Made by a program: the position numbers and the translations under genes. Positions 25,696 through 35,446 of a stretch of 64,000 bases of DNA are shown piece by piece (the first letter of the stretch is position 1; the number at the start of each line of letters is the position of its first letter). The notes under the pieces are model-generated. The model saw nothing but the letters and a program-made list of their open reading frames with translations. It ran no database searches and was not told the DNA's origin. This DNA is from Paraeggerthella hongkongensis (GTDB taxonomy: Bacteria > Actinomycetota > Coriobacteriia > Coriobacteriales > Eggerthellaceae), in NCBI RefSeq assembly GCF_003340345.1, contig NZ_PPTQ01000008.1, positions 62,001 to 126,000 of the forward strand, in the 5' to 3' direction.

Positions 25696-26316
25696 CTAAA
25701 GTCCGATATAGAAAAGCTGCGGGCGCGTGCCCTTTTCTTCGAGCAGATGATGGGCTTCGGGCGAACACGCCAACTTCGAGATGTCGCTGTCGGGATCGTC
25801 AAGGTCGCCGAACGTGCGGGCGCGCGCCGGGCACACGCGCACGCACATGGGAATGTCCCCGTCGTCGGTGCGCTCCTTGCACAGCGTGCATTTTTCCATC
25901 ACGCCCTTGGCGCGTACGGGAACCCGCGCGTCGCCGTAGTTGAAGGCAGGCTCGCGCACCGGCTCGTCCCAGTTGAACACGCGAGCGTTGAACGGGCAGG
26001 CCGCCATGCACATGCGGCAGCCGATGCACTTGTCGTAATCGATTTCCACGCGCCCCGAAGCATCCTTGTAGGTTGCGCCCGTGGGGCACACCTTCTGGCA
26101 GGCGGCGTTCTCGCAATGCTGGCACTGCACGGGCAGGTAGACGCGCGTCAAGTTGGGATACTGCCCCAACGCGCCGTCGATGACGTCGCAGTCCTTGGTC
26201 AGGATGCGGTTCCACAGCATTCCCATAGGCACGTTGTTCTGCATCTTGCAAGCGTTCGCGCAGGTATGGCAGCCTACGCAACGGTTCAGGTTGATGGCGA
26301 TAGCCAGTTTCGTCAT
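25696..26316 (-). CDS. 4Fe-4S dicluster electron-transfer subunit (DmsB-type)
   Basis: A 206-residue protein with sixteen cysteines in four ferredoxin-like groups: CVGCHTCANAC, CQHCENAACQKVC, CIGCRMCMAAC and CTLC...CVRVC. It would pass electrons between the molybdenum subunit and the NrfD anchor. It lacks a signal peptide and is expected to be exported with the catalytic subunit. It lies nine bases after the molybdoenzyme gene. Confidence 0.93.
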   Translation of the reverse strand: MTKLAIAINLNRCVGCHTCANACKMQNNVPMGMLWNRILTKDCDVIDGALGQYPNLTRVYLPVQCQHCENAACQKVCPTGATYKDASGRVEIDYDKCIGCRMCMAACPFNARVFNWDEPVREPAFNYGDARVPVRAKGVMEKCTLCKERTDDGDIPMCVRVCPARARTFGDLDDPDSDISKLACSPEAHHLLEEKGTRPQLFYIGL

Positions 26317-26324
26317 GATTGCCC

Positions 26325-28739
26325 CTACGCCTTTCTAATCTCGACGAGCGTGTCGGAGAACGGGATAACCGGGCCGCACAGCAGCTCGTCGCCGCGCTCC
26401 ACCGTGGCGTCGTTGGTGACGGACTGCATGTTGCCGCGCGCCAGGTAATCGGCCGTAGCGCCTTCTACCAGGCGAATCGACCCCGGGCGAATGGAGGGAT
26501 TGGCGTGAACGCGCACCTCGAAGCTGCCGCGGTCGTTGAACACCTCCACCGTGTCCCCCGTAGCCAAGCCGCGCGCGGAAAGATCGGCGGGGTTCGCGTC
26601 CAACGTGGGCTCGAAGTACTGCTGGATCCACTTCGCATCGTTGAACTGGTTGTGAATGTGAAAGCGCGTGCGGACGTTGGCCAGCTGCAACGGGAACTCG
26701 CTGCGCAAAGGGTTCTGCGCGTTCGCCTCGAGCGTCGGCTCCCATTGGGGAAGCTCCTGCCCGAAAGGCACGAGGTTCTGATAATACAGATCCAACCTTC
26801 CCGAAACCGTATCGAACGCGAAGTCGGCGTACTCCTGACGCGGCTTCTCGATGCCGAGCAGGGGCCACGTGCCGTGATGCTCGTTGATCTGATCGATGGT
26901 AAGGGAAGCGATCTGCGGGTCTTCGGCTCCTGAAAGAATCGCCGACGCCAGTTCGGTCGAGTCTTTCGGCAGCGCGTCCTCGCAGCCGAGCCGCTTCGCG
27001 AACTCCTTTTGGATCCAGAAATCGGTGCGCGCCTCAAAGAGCGGGTCGATCACCTTGTTCTGCAGCACGATCTGGTTGTACCCCACTTTCACGGCGCCCA
27101 CTTCGGCATCAAGCTCGAAGCGCGTCGTAGCGGGCAGCACGTAGTCGGCCCATTTGGCGCCTTCGGTGAAGTACGGATCGATGGACACGATCAAATCGAG
27201 CGTACGCACCCAGTCCTCGGTTTTGGACATATTGGCGAAATGCTGGGCAACAAGGTCGCCGCAGCAGATGTAAGCCTTCACGCTGTTGGGCTTCGTGCGC
27301 ATGTCGTAAGCCGCCATCTCGTCCTCGGAGGGAACCAGAGTGTCCGGCAGCTCCCACGACCCCAGCGTTGTGGAATGGCCGTTCCAGCATCCGCCTACGA
27401 ACACGCCGACGTTCGCGCCGGGCTTGCAGATGTTCCCGGTCACGCCAGCTAGCACTGCTGCGGCATGGCCTGCGATATCGGCGTTGCCCATCTTGTCGTT
27501 GCCGCCCCATCCCAGCGCAAGCGACGACGGTCCTTTGGCGTACGCGCGCGCAAGCGACTCGATCTTTGCGGCGGGAATGCCCGTGATGCCCTCGGCCCAT
27601 GCCGCCGTGAACTCCTTTTGGCCTTCGACCAGCGCATCGTACGCTGTTCGAGCGCGCACTCCGTCAACGACGACTTCGCCGGACAGAGCCGCCGAAACGC
27701 CCGGCTGATTGTAGGGAACGGGCTGGCCCGTAGCCGAATCGATAACGAAGAACGGGTTCTCAGCGCCCGTCTGGGGCTTTTCAGCCTGCGGATCTTCCGC
27801 ATGCTGGCGCACAAGCCGTCCCGTCGAAGCATCGATCAGGAAGGGCAGCGACGTATGGGCTGCCATGAACGCTCGATCCGCCAGCCCTTCGTCGAGAATC
27901 ACCGACGTCATGGCAAGGAACAGGGCCGCGTCGGTGCCCGGCTCGATGGGAACCCATTCGTCGGCCTTGCCGGCCGTGGTCGAGAAATGAGGGTCTACCG
28001 ACACGATGCGCGCGCCGGCTTCCTTCGCCTCGAAGAACAGGCGAACCTGGGGCAGGCTGGACTCGCAGAAGTTGCATCCCACCATAAGCACCATGCGGGA
28101 GTTCACCCAATCGCGCGCCTCGCCCGTAGCCATGGCGAAACCGCCTCCATAGCCGATAGCGGGATCCAGACCGTTGCCCATTCCCACGTCGATACCGGCA
28201 TTGCCGCCGGTCTGCGCGCCCAGCAGCGACGCCAGAAACGGCATGTTCGCTTCGCTCGACGAGGTGACCATAACCGCCTGCTTGCCGTGATCGCGCTGGA
28301 TCTCCTTGATGCGCGAAACGATGCTATCGAGCGCTTCGTCCCAGCTTACCTGCACGAATTCGTTCGATCCCCGCTCGCCTACTCGCTTGAGAGGCGTCTG
28401 CACGCGCCCTGCCCCGTATATGTGCTGCACTTCGGAAATGCCCTTCAAGCAGATCGTTTCGTAACGATCATCCACGCACGTATTCGGCTCCACCTTCACC
28501 AGACGGCCGTCGCGCACCGTGCATTTGAGCGGGCACATGCCGCCGCAATGCTCCTGATGGTACGTGCAAGCCGTATGCTCTTCGCCCGATGCCGCGCGCT
28601 CGGCGCCCGAAGGACCGATGCCCGCGTACGCCACGGCGGGCGACAGCCAGCTATCGGGCGTGAACATGCCGGCCCCCGCTGCGGCCAAGCCGCAAGCGGC
28701 GAGGGACCCCGCGAGGAAACCGCGCCTCGTCAACTCCAT
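26325..28739 (-). CDS. Tat-exported molybdopterin oxidoreductase, catalytic subunit
   Basis: An 804-residue DMSO-reductase-family enzyme. It begins with a Tat signal (LTRRGFLAGSLAACG) and an FeS binding motif (HCGGMCPLKC, with a fourth Cys in TICLKG), then molybdopterin-binding domains (MVGCNFCESS, VDPHFSTTAGKAD, ALGWGGNDKMGN). The C-terminal cofactor domain is complete (NVRTRFHIHNQF, FNDRGSFEV). The substrate cannot be read from sequence. Coriobacteriia use many paralogues of this type on catechols, steroids, drugs and sulfoxides. It is followed by its FeS, NrfD and chaperone genes. A PucR-type regulator is read divergently. Confidence 0.92.
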   Translation of the reverse strand: MELTRRGFLAGSLAACGLAAAGAGMFTPDSWLSPAVAYAGIGPSGAERAASGEEHTACTYHQEHCGGMCPLKCTVRDGRLVKVEPNTCVDDRYETICLKGISEVQHIYGAGRVQTPLKRVGERGSNEFVQVSWDEALDSIVSRIKEIQRDHGKQAVMVTSSSEANMPFLASLLGAQTGGNAGIDVGMGNGLDPAIGYGGGFAMATGEARDWVNSRMVLMVGCNFCESSLPQVRLFFEAKEAGARIVSVDPHFSTTAGKADEWVPIEPGTDAALFLAMTSVILDEGLADRAFMAAHTSLPFLIDASTGRLVRQHAEDPQAEKPQTGAENPFFVIDSATGQPVPYNQPGVSAALSGEVVVDGVRARTAYDALVEGQKEFTAAWAEGITGIPAAKIESLARAYAKGPSSLALGWGGNDKMGNADIAGHAAAVLAGVTGNICKPGANVGVFVGGCWNGHSTTLGSWELPDTLVPSEDEMAAYDMRTKPNSVKAYICCGDLVAQHFANMSKTEDWVRTLDLIVSIDPYFTEGAKWADYVLPATTRFELDAEVGAVKVGYNQIVLQNKVIDPLFEARTDFWIQKEFAKRLGCEDALPKDSTELASAILSGAEDPQIASLTIDQINEHHGTWPLLGIEKPRQEYADFAFDTVSGRLDLYYQNLVPFGQELPQWEPTLEANAQNPLRSEFPLQLANVRTRFHIHNQFNDAKWIQQYFEPTLDANPADLSARGLATGDTVEVFNDRGSFEVRVHANPSIRPGSIRLVEGATADYLARGNMQSVTNDATVERGDELLCGPVIPFSDTLVEIRKA

Positions 28740-29071
28740 GTACTTCTCCTATCGTCTTGCTTGCATTCGGGTCGCGCCAAGCCCTTCGCACGCCGTGCCG
28801 TCCCCCTGGCCCTCGTCCGTCGCGCAACCCGCATCAGGCCGCAGTGTAGGAAACCTGCGAGAACGCGTCTTTATTCCATCCGCCGAAATACGCGGCCCAA
28901 GCTTTGTGCATATTGAACAAACGGGAGTATCATCCCAGGTGAAAAGATGCTGTAGCAAAGAGCGGGCAGCGAATCGCACCGCGTTTCACCGAATAATCCG
29001 AAACCTTGCGCCCCGTTCGAGGGACGAGGACGACCGGTCGTCTGACGGCGCTTCGGCGCGAAGGAGGCACT
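28740..29071. promoter_or_regulatory. Divergent control region of molybdoenzyme and PucR regulator
   Basis: This 332-base spacer separates the molybdoenzyme operon from the regulator gene. On the plus strand TTGTGC (28904-28909) and TATCAT (28928-28933) are 18 bases apart and could drive the regulator. I see no equally clear minus-strand promoter. No open frame here looks real. Confidence 0.4.
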
Positions 29072-30640
29072 ATGCGCTTCAATCTTGATCTTGTGCACGA
29101 CGAACTGGCCGACCTTTCGCCCGTTGCGCTGTTCGAGCATTCGACGCGCCTTGACCTCGACCGGATAGAACTGCTCGAGCGCACCAGCAAGCCTCGGGCG
29201 GGAAGCCTGTTCATCGCGGAAGCGGAAGCGCTCGAGCGCATCGACGTCGAAACGTTCGACGAAGGAGCGCTTTTGGTTTTGGGCTTGAGCTCGGCCGATG
29301 CCGACGCCCTGCCGCTGCCCGCCATACTGGTGCCCGACGCGCCTCGAACGCTCTCGGCAAGCTTGCTGCTCACCCGGCTGCTCGAGTTTCGCATGAGGCT
29401 TGATTCCTGGTCGGAGTCGCTTTTGGAGGCCATGGCGCGCGATGCGTCGCTGCAGGAGGTCATGGATGTGGCGGCCACCGCGTTTCGCAATCCCCTCATG
29501 GTGTCCGATTCCGCGCTGTACTACGTGCTGTGCGCCGGGCACCTGCCGGACGACTTCCACGACGAGCTATGGACGACCGCCATTGAAACGGGCGTGTGCC
29601 CCACCGAGCTCTACTTCGACCTTTGGATGAGCAGTTCCGAAAACGCCTTTCGCTGCGATCGGGCCTATTTTGTCAAAAACGCACCCCGAACCGGGCATTC
29701 CTATCTGGTTCGAAACCTGCTGCACAACGGCGCGTACCACGGATGCTTCGAGCTGGTCGATGCGAACGCACCCCTCACCCAAAGCGACCTGGTGCTCGCG
29801 GACCACCTGGGACGGCTGCTCGTGCTGATCCTCCCCCGGCAGATCTACCCCCAGCTGGACAAGTCTTCGAAAAACCCGATCGACGAGCTGCTTGCCGGCA
29901 ACGCCGTGCGCGGGCGCGTGCTGGCCTACGAGCTTTCGAAGCTCGGCTGGTCCCTTGACGACCCGTACTACGTCTGCCGCTTCAGCGGATCGGCGCAAAG
30001 CGAGCACTGGGAGGGCCCTCACCGCCAAACGCTGAGGCGGATCGAACGGCGGTACCCGCGCGCCCGGTTCCTCGAGGCCGAAGACGATGCCTACCTCATG
30101 GTCGCCCGAGAAAAGGACTACCCGCTTGACGAAATGCGCGAGCGCCTGGAGGAGCCGGCGGCCGACGACGGATTGCCGGCGCGCTTTCTGGCGGGGTTCT
30201 CGTCGGTGTTCTCCGACTTCCACTTCCTGCGCACCGCCGCGCAGCAAGCGAGCTTCGCCCTGGAGCACCTTGAGAACGGCTCGTCTTCCGGGCGAAAACT
30301 CCGCACGGTCGCCCGGTTCTACGACGATTGCTGGTTCGACGATCTATCCGACCGCCTGAACCTAACCGGAGACGCCCGCTGGCTGCTCGACGACCGCGTG
30401 GTGCGGCTCGCGCGCGTCGACGCGCGCGAGGACGCCCGGTACGTGGAAACCGCGCAGGCTTACCTTGAAAGCGGATGCAGCGCCACGCATGCCGCGGAGG
30501 CCCTGTTCATCCATAGAAACACGCTTTCGTACCGGCTGAAAAGGATAAAGGCCATCAGCGGGATGGATCTGGAGGACCCTTCGTCGGCGGGCACCGACCT
30601 GCTCAGGATCCTTCTATCGTGCAGGATCGTCTCCCGATAA
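29072..30640 (+). CDS. PucR-type transcriptional regulator
   Basis: A 522-residue regulator with a C-terminal PucR/CdaR helix-turn-helix (ETAQAYLESGCSATHAAEAL then FIHRNTLSYRLKRIK). The N-terminal ~280 residues are an uncharacterised sensory region without membrane segments. ATG 29072 follows AAGGAGG by six bases. Its divergent placement suggests it controls the molybdoenzyme operon in response to substrate, as regulators beside such reductases often do. This is inferred from position only. Confidence 0.82.
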   Translation: MRFNLDLVHDELADLSPVALFEHSTRLDLDRIELLERTSKPRAGSLFIAEAEALERIDVETFDEGALLVLGLSSADADALPLPAILVPDAPRTLSASLLLTRLLEFRMRLDSWSESLLEAMARDASLQEVMDVAATAFRNPLMVSDSALYYVLCAGHLPDDFHDELWTTAIETGVCPTELYFDLWMSSSENAFRCDRAYFVKNAPRTGHSYLVRNLLHNGAYHGCFELVDANAPLTQSDLVLADHLGRLLVLILPRQIYPQLDKSSKNPIDELLAGNAVRGRVLAYELSKLGWSLDDPYYVCRFSGSAQSEHWEGPHRQTLRRIERRYPRARFLEAEDDAYLMVAREKDYPLDEMRERLEEPAADDGLPARFLAGFSSVFSDFHFLRTAAQQASFALEHLENGSSSGRKLRTVARFYDDCWFDDLSDRLNLTGDARWLLDDRVVRLARVDAREDARYVETAQAYLESGCSATHAAEALFIHRNTLSYRLKRIKAISGMDLEDPSSAGTDLLRILLSCRIVSR

Positions 30641-30823
30641 GGCGCGCGGCCCGACAGCGCGCTGAGCGCTGCAACCTTCGGCAAGCTCGCTTCCGACAGC
30701 GCGTCCACGCGTGCGAAAGGCGCGCCCTTCTACCCAAAAGACGCGAAACGTGGCGATACCGTGGCGACCTGCATTTCGTGGTATCGTTCACCTGAAACGA
30801 ATCCCGAAACCGCAAGGAAAGCC

Positions 30824-31825
30824 ATGCACGCCACCCGCATCCGCACGAACCCCGACCTGTTCGAAATCGAAGTTCCGTTCGACAACATCAGCACCAGCGG
30901 AACGAACTGCTATCTGGTGCAAGACGGCGGCGACTCCCTGGTAGTCGACACGGGAGCCCCCACCGAAGACGGGTACCGCGTGCTTCATGCGGCTCTGGAA
31001 GAGCTTGGCGTGAACCCGGCCAGAACCTCGTACTTCCTGACGCACCTGCACTACGACCACGTGGGCCTTGTGGACCGCATCGCCCCGGCGAACGCAACCG
31101 TGTACCTGAGCGCGGAGGGGTTGCAGATGGCGCGCGACGGCGGCGTGGAAGAGCTTCACGAGGACTTTCGGCGCCTGGTGGAAGAGGGCGTGCCGCGCGC
31201 GGATGCGGATGCGCTCGTGCGCTCGGTGTCGGGCCCGCGCGTCATCGACATCGATCGGTGCGCGCCGGTGGTCGTGGGCGACGGGGACGTCATCGACGTT
31301 GGAAGCTACCGCCTTCATGTGGTGGCAACGCCCGGGCACACGCCCGACCACCTGTCGCTGTACGAGCCGCGAAGCAAAACGCTGATGGGAGGCGATCATG
31401 TGCTGTTCGTCGTCTCGCCCGGCGTCACCGTGTTCCCCGACGGATCCGACAGCCTGCAGGCGTACCTGGACAGCCTCGATCGCGTGAGCAACATGGAAAT
31501 CGAGACGCTGCTGGTATCGCACGGCAAGAACCGCCCCGATTTCCACGAGCGCATCGATTGGCTGAAACGCCATCATCTGGAAAGGCTCGACGAAACCGTC
31601 GGCATCATCGAGCGCGAGCCGGGCCTGCTAGGCCAGCAGGTGGTGCGGCGCATTCGCTGGAACGTGCCGCACGAGCGCTGGGACGACATCTCGCTCATGC
31701 AGCGCTGGTGCATCCTCATGGAGGGCATCGCCATCCTCGACCACCTCGCCGCCACCGGACGTGTGACGCGATCGAAGGACGGCGACGCCCGCAACGTCTA
31801 CTTCCCTGCTGCGATCAGCTCCTGA
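30824..31825 (+). CDS. Metallo-beta-lactamase-fold hydrolase
   Basis: A 333-residue hydrolase with the di-metal motif HLHYDH (residues 74-79), [13 protein letters not shown] and GGDHVLF further on, and a C-terminal alpha-helical domain of about 100 residues. The overall plan is that of the MBL hydrolases that resemble glyoxalase II or lactonases. The substrate is unknown. ATG 30824 has AAGGAAA nearby, so the shorter start is preferred over 30761. Its end overlaps the convergent acyl-CoA synthetase by 28 bases. Confidence 0.85.
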   Translation: MHATRIRTNPDLFEIEVPFDNISTSGTNCYLVQDGGDSLVVDTGAPTEDGYRVLHAALEELGVNPARTSYFLTHLHYDHVGLVDRIAPANATVYLSAEGLQMARDGGVEELHEDFRRLVEEGVPRADADALVRSVSGPRVIDIDRCAPVVVGDGDVIDVGSYRLHVVATPGHTPDHLSLYEPRSKTLMGGDHVLFVVSPGVTVFPDGSDSLQAYLDSLDRVSNMEIETLLVSHGKNRPDFHERIDWLKRHHLERLDETVGIIEREPGLLGQQVVRRIRWNVPHERWDDISLMQRWCILMEGIAILDHLAATGRVTRSKDGDARNVYFPAAISS

Positions 31826-33489
31826 GCCATTTCGCGCAGCTTGAACTTCTGCACCTTCATGGACGGCGTCATGGGGAAGTCCTCCACGAAGAACACGTGC
31901 TTGGGCACCTTGTAACGCGCGATGCGCGGGATGGCGTAGGCGCGCACGTCCTCTTCGGTCATGTTCTCGTAACCGGGGCGCACGCGAACGAACGCGCCCA
32001 CCAGCTCGCCGAGCTTCTTGTCGGGAATGCCCACCACCTGCGCATCGAGCACGCCGGGCATGGTGAGCAGGAAGTTCTCCACCTCAAGCGGATAGACGTT
32101 CTCGCCGCCGCGAATGATCATGTCCTTGACGCGTCCGGTCACGCGGTAGTAGCCGTCTTCGTCAAGGGTTCCCAGGTCGCCCGAATGAAGGTAGCCGTCC
32201 GCGTCGATGGCGCGCGCCGTTTCCTCGGGCATCTTGTAGTAGCCCTTCATGACGTTGTAGCCCTTGCAGCACAGCTCGCCCGGCTGCCCGACGCCGCACT
32301 CCTCGCCGGTTTCGGGATCGACGATCTTCACCAGCACGGGCGGATGCTTGCGCCCTACCGTCTCGCACTTGTGCACGATGTCGTCGTCGGCGCTGGTCTG
32401 CGTGAACACGGGGCTCGTCTCGGTCAAGCCGTAGCAGATGGTGATCTCCTTCATGAACATGCGGTCCATGACCTCGCGCATGGTTTCGGGCGGGCACGGG
32501 CTGCCCGCCATGATGCCCGTACGCAAGCTGGTCAGGTCGAAGGAATCGAAATCGGGGTGGTTCAGCTCGGCGATGAACATGGTGGGCACGCCGTACAGCG
32601 CGGTGGCGCGCTCCTTGTGGACGGCCTGCAGCACCAGCCCCGCGTCGAACTCCTCCACGATGATCATGGTGGAGCGATGCGTGAGGTTGGCCATCACGCC
32701 CAGCACGCAGCCGAAGCAATGGAAGAACGGCACCGGCAGCGTCACGCGGTCCTCGGGACCGAGCTTCTGGCCTTCGCCGATGTAGAAGCCGTTGTTCAGG
32801 ATGTTGCGATGCGTGAGCATGACGCCCTTGGGGAAGCCCGTCGTGCCGGAGGTGTACTGCATCATGACCACGTCGTTATTGTCGAAGTGCTTCTCCGCCT
32901 CTTCGAGCGCGCTTTCGGGCACGTGCTGCCCCAGCAAGATGAGTTCGGGCACGCTGTAGCAGCCGCGATGCTTCTCCGGTCCCATGTAGATGATGTTCTT
33001 GAGGAACGGATAGTTCTCGGTTTCCAGGTGCCCGCGCTGCTGCGTGAGCGTTTCGGGCACCAGGTCGCGGATGATCTTGAGGTAGTCGACGTCGCGGTAC
33101 GCATCGATCACGCACAGCGCCTTCATGTCGGACTGCTTCAGCACGTAGTCCAGCTCATGGCTTTTGTACACGGGGTTCACCGTGACCATGACCACGCCGA
33201 TCTTGGCAGTTGCGTACATGAACGTCAGCCAGTCGGGAATGTTGCGGGCCCAGACGCCCAGGTGATCGCCCGGTTCCATGCCGATGGCCAGCAGGCCGCG
33301 CGCCAGGTTGTCCGTGCGCTCGTCGAAATCCTTGTACGTCCAGCGCAGGGAGCGGTCCGGGTACACGACGAACTCGTGGTCGGGGTCGATGGCCACCTGG
33401 TCGCGGAAATAGCGGCCGATGGTCTTTTCGGAATGCAAGGGATAATCCGCAGAGCCGGCAAGGGCTTCGGATGCAATGGGTTCAGGCAT
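31798..33489 (-). CDS. AMP-forming acyl-CoA synthetase
   Basis: A 563-residue adenylate-forming ligase that would activate a carboxylic acid to its CoA thioester using ATP. The phosphate loop [14 protein letters not shown], the motif CYGLTETSP and the hinge region [21 protein letters not shown] are intact, as is the C-terminal catalytic lysine region ([12 protein letters not shown]). It resembles FadD/CaiC-type enzymes. ATG 33487-33489 is the likely start, with AGGAA upstream. An XRE-cupin regulator precedes it, 51 bases away on the same strand. Confidence 0.9.
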   Translation of the reverse strand: MPEPIASEALAGSADYPLHSEKTIGRYFRDQVAIDPDHEFVVYPDRSLRWTYKDFDERTDNLARGLLAIGMEPGDHLGVWARNIPDWLTFMYATAKIGVVMVTVNPVYKSHELDYVLKQSDMKALCVIDAYRDVDYLKIIRDLVPETLTQQRGHLETENYPFLKNIIYMGPEKHRGCYSVPELILLGQHVPESALEEAEKHFDNNDVVMMQYTSGTTGFPKGVMLTHRNILNNGFYIGEGQKLGPEDRVTLPVPFFHCFGCVLGVMANLTHRSTMIIVEEFDAGLVLQAVHKERATALYGVPTMFIAELNHPDFDSFDLTSLRTGIMAGSPCPPETMREVMDRMFMKEITICYGLTETSPVFTQTSADDDIVHKCETVGRKHPPVLVKIVDPETGEECGVGQPGELCCKGYNVMKGYYKMPEETARAIDADGYLHSGDLGTLDEDGYYRVTGRVKDMIIRGGENVYPLEVENFLLTMPGVLDAQVVGIPDKKLGELVGAFVRVRPGYENMTEEDVRAYAIPRIARYKVPKHVFFVEDFPMTPSMKVQKFKLREMAQELIAAGK

Positions 33490-33540
33490 GCAGGTCACTT
33501 CCTTGTTGTAAATCGAGCACGGGCAGCGAAGGCGGCGGGC

Positions 33541-34119
33541 CTACAGCGGCGTGTACACGACGGCGAGGAACTTGGCGTTCTGCCCGTCGTGCGCGCGCAC
33601 CTGGTGAGGCACGATAGAGTCGTAGTAGATGCTCTCGCCGGGATGCAGCACGTAGACTTCCTTGCCGTACTCGATCTCGATGCAGCCTTCCATGCCGAAC
33701 AGCCATTCCTCCCCTTCGTGGCCGACCAGCTCATGGTCGGTCTCGCCGGAGGGCGTGACGGTGATGACGAAGGGATCCATGTGGCGCGACGGACGCCCCG
33801 CCGCCAAGCTGAAGTAGCTCAAATCGCCGGCATCGCTGGCTGTTTGGAGCGACTTCACGCGCTCGACCTCGATCATCTGCTCGCGATCGATGTACGCCGG
33901 ACCCAAGTTCTCGTCATCGTCCATGAGCGTGCCCAAGCGAACGCCCAGCGCGCGGGTGATTTTGATGAGCGGAGCAAGCGAGGGCGGCAGCTTTCCAGCC
34001 TCAAGACCTTCGACGATCTCAACGTCACAGCTGCAACGATCCGCCAGGTCCTGCACGGACAGGTGATGCGCCTCGCGCAGCGTCGTGATCTTGTTTCCCA
34101 GCTTGTTCTCATCCATCAT
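33541..34119 (-). CDS. XRE-cupin transcriptional regulator
   Basis: A 192-residue protein with an N-terminal XRE helix-turn-helix (about 8-65: ITTLREAHHLSVQDLADRC) and a C-terminal cupin domain (about 115-190: GEEWLFGMEGCIEIEYG, VLHPGESIYYDS, HQVRAHD). Such regulators sense small molecules. They frequently precede an acyl-CoA synthetase gene in anaerobes, as here, and probably control it. It may start one codon later, at the second Met. Confidence 0.88.
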   Translation of the reverse strand: MMDENKLGNKITTLREAHHLSVQDLADRCSCDVEIVEGLEAGKLPPSLAPLIKITRALGVRLGTLMDDDENLGPAYIDREQMIEVERVKSLQTASDAGDLSYFSLAAGRPSRHMDPFVITVTPSGETDHELVGHEGEEWLFGMEGCIEIEYGKEVYVLHPGESIYYDSIVPHQVRAHDGQNAKFLAVVYTPL

Positions 34120-34342
34120 GCCAGCTTCCTCTCTTCATGATCGTTTTACCAAGGTAAATGGTAGCCTATGATTCGCTCTCAACCAATCGCGAAATAGGTT
34201 TTACGGAAGAACGGACATGCAAAACGGTTTAGCGTCGCAAGCGTCACAGATCCCGCGCGCGACGCGAGCTCAAAAACTTGGGCGCGAATGGGAGCCGCCA
34301 TGCCGCAGAGAACTTGCGAAGCGCATGGCGCACGCGGCGCAT

Positions 34343-34372
34343 CGTGAAAAAGCCGCCCCTGAAAAGGGCGGC
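34343..34372 (-). terminator. Terminator after the DUF1269 gene
   Basis: AAGCCGCCC pairs with GGGCGGCTT, followed on the minus strand by TTTTTC. It lies about 30 bases beyond the stop codon at 34401. Confidence 0.85.
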
Positions 34373-34400
34373 TTCGCGTAGTGCGGAACCAGAGCGGAGG

Positions 34401-34889
34401 CTAGTTCTTGAACAAGGCGTGCTTGAGCTCTTCCTCGTCTTTGATGGAGAGCGACGTTTGCAGCACGTCGCCGCCGAAGGGCCTGATGGCCTCGACGAAC
34501 TTGTCGGTGGTCATGCCGCCGACCACCATGAACACGGCGGCGCTGTCGTCGACGGAAAGCAGGTTGCGCACGCGATCCTGGAAATCCTTGTCTACGCCGT
34601 GCTTGACGATAGCGCCGGTCAAGGCGCCGATGCCGGCTCCGATGGCCGCGCCGAACACGGGCACGAAGAAGAGCACTCCGAACAGAACGCCCCAGAACAA
34701 GCCCCATACCGCAGACGTGCCTATTTTGGAATCGGGGGTGACCACGTCGTACTTGCCATCGGCGCGGCGGGCGATCACCGCCACGGACTGCAAGCTCACG
34801 ATAAGGTTCTTGTCGAGATCGAGAATCTTCTGGTAAGCGGATTTCGCCTCCATCTCGCTCGGATACCCGAGCACAACGAGCGTACTCAT
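34401..34889 (-). CDS. DUF1269 family membrane-associated protein
   Basis: A 162-residue protein of the DUF1269 type. It has a ferredoxin-like cytosolic N-terminal part (MSTLVVLGYPSEMEAKSAY), a central hydrophobic glycine-rich segment (WGVLFGVLFFVPVFGAAIG, GIGALTG) and a C-terminal globular part (AVFMVVGGMTTDKFVEAIR). The family is often stress-related but has no firm function. It is a single-gene unit with a strong terminator. Confidence 0.78.
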   Translation of the reverse strand: MSTLVVLGYPSEMEAKSAYQKILDLDKNLIVSLQSVAVIARRADGKYDVVTPDSKIGTSAVWGLFWGVLFGVLFFVPVFGAAIGAGIGALTGAIVKHGVDKDFQDRVRNLLSVDDSAAVFMVVGGMTTDKFVEAIRPFGGDVLQTSLSIKDEEELKHALFKN

Positions 34890-35075
34890 GCTTGATGCTC
34901 CTTTCTCTGGCTTTCATCGAGCCCTCACTGTACGCGCATGCGGCACCGCAGCAGCGAACGCTTCGGCTTTGGCACCCGTTCGGAACCGTTGCGAAACGTC
35001 GCCGAAACCAGCTGCGCGCCTGCGATCGTCCTTCCCCTCCCTATCGCGCTTGCACCGCGCGAGGCCGAAAAGCAA

Positions 35076-35104
35076 CCGGGCCGCAGCGCGATGCTGCGGC
35101 CCGG
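35076..35104 (-). terminator. Terminator of the fixX end of the Fix gene cluster
   Basis: CCGGGCCGCAGC pairs with GCTGCGGCCCGG, followed on the minus strand by TTGCTTTTC, about 45 bases beyond the fixX stop. Confidence 0.8.
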
Positions 35105-35146
35105 TCAGGCGAAACGGTACGGGGATCGGAGCGGGAATTTCCGATC

Positions 35147-35446
35147 CTAGCCGAAGCGGTACTCCACGCCCATGGTGGGCTGGGGGTTCTCCCACTTCTT
35201 CACGATGGTCGACCCGCAGGCTATGCGGCAGGTGCCGCACTCCAGGCAGCCGGCGTAGTCGAACGACTTCGCACCCGACTCGTCGACCTTGTAGAGGGCC
35301 GCCGGGCACACGCGCACCAGCTTGAGGAACTCCTCGTCGTCGGGGTCGTCCACCAGCTCGATGTGGGCGTTCTCCTCGTCCACCTCGTACTTGTCGAGGG
35401 CAAGGAACTCGTCGACGTTGACGGTGATGTCAGCAATAGCACTCAT
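35147..35446 (-). CDS. fixX: Ferredoxin-like protein FixX
   Basis: A 99-residue electron carrier of the FixABCX complex. It carries CLECGTCRIAC plus an upstream VCPAALY motif and ends in MGVEYRFG, as typical FixX does. ATG 35444-35446 overlaps the fixC stop by four bases (ATGA), so the two are coupled. It would take electrons from FixC and hand them on toward quinone or a partner dehydrogenase. Confidence 0.9.
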   Translation of the reverse strand: MSAIADITVNVDEFLALDKYEVDEENAHIELVDDPDDEEFLKLVRVCPAALYKVDESGAKSFDYAGCLECGTCRIACGSTIVKKWENPQPTMGVEYRFG

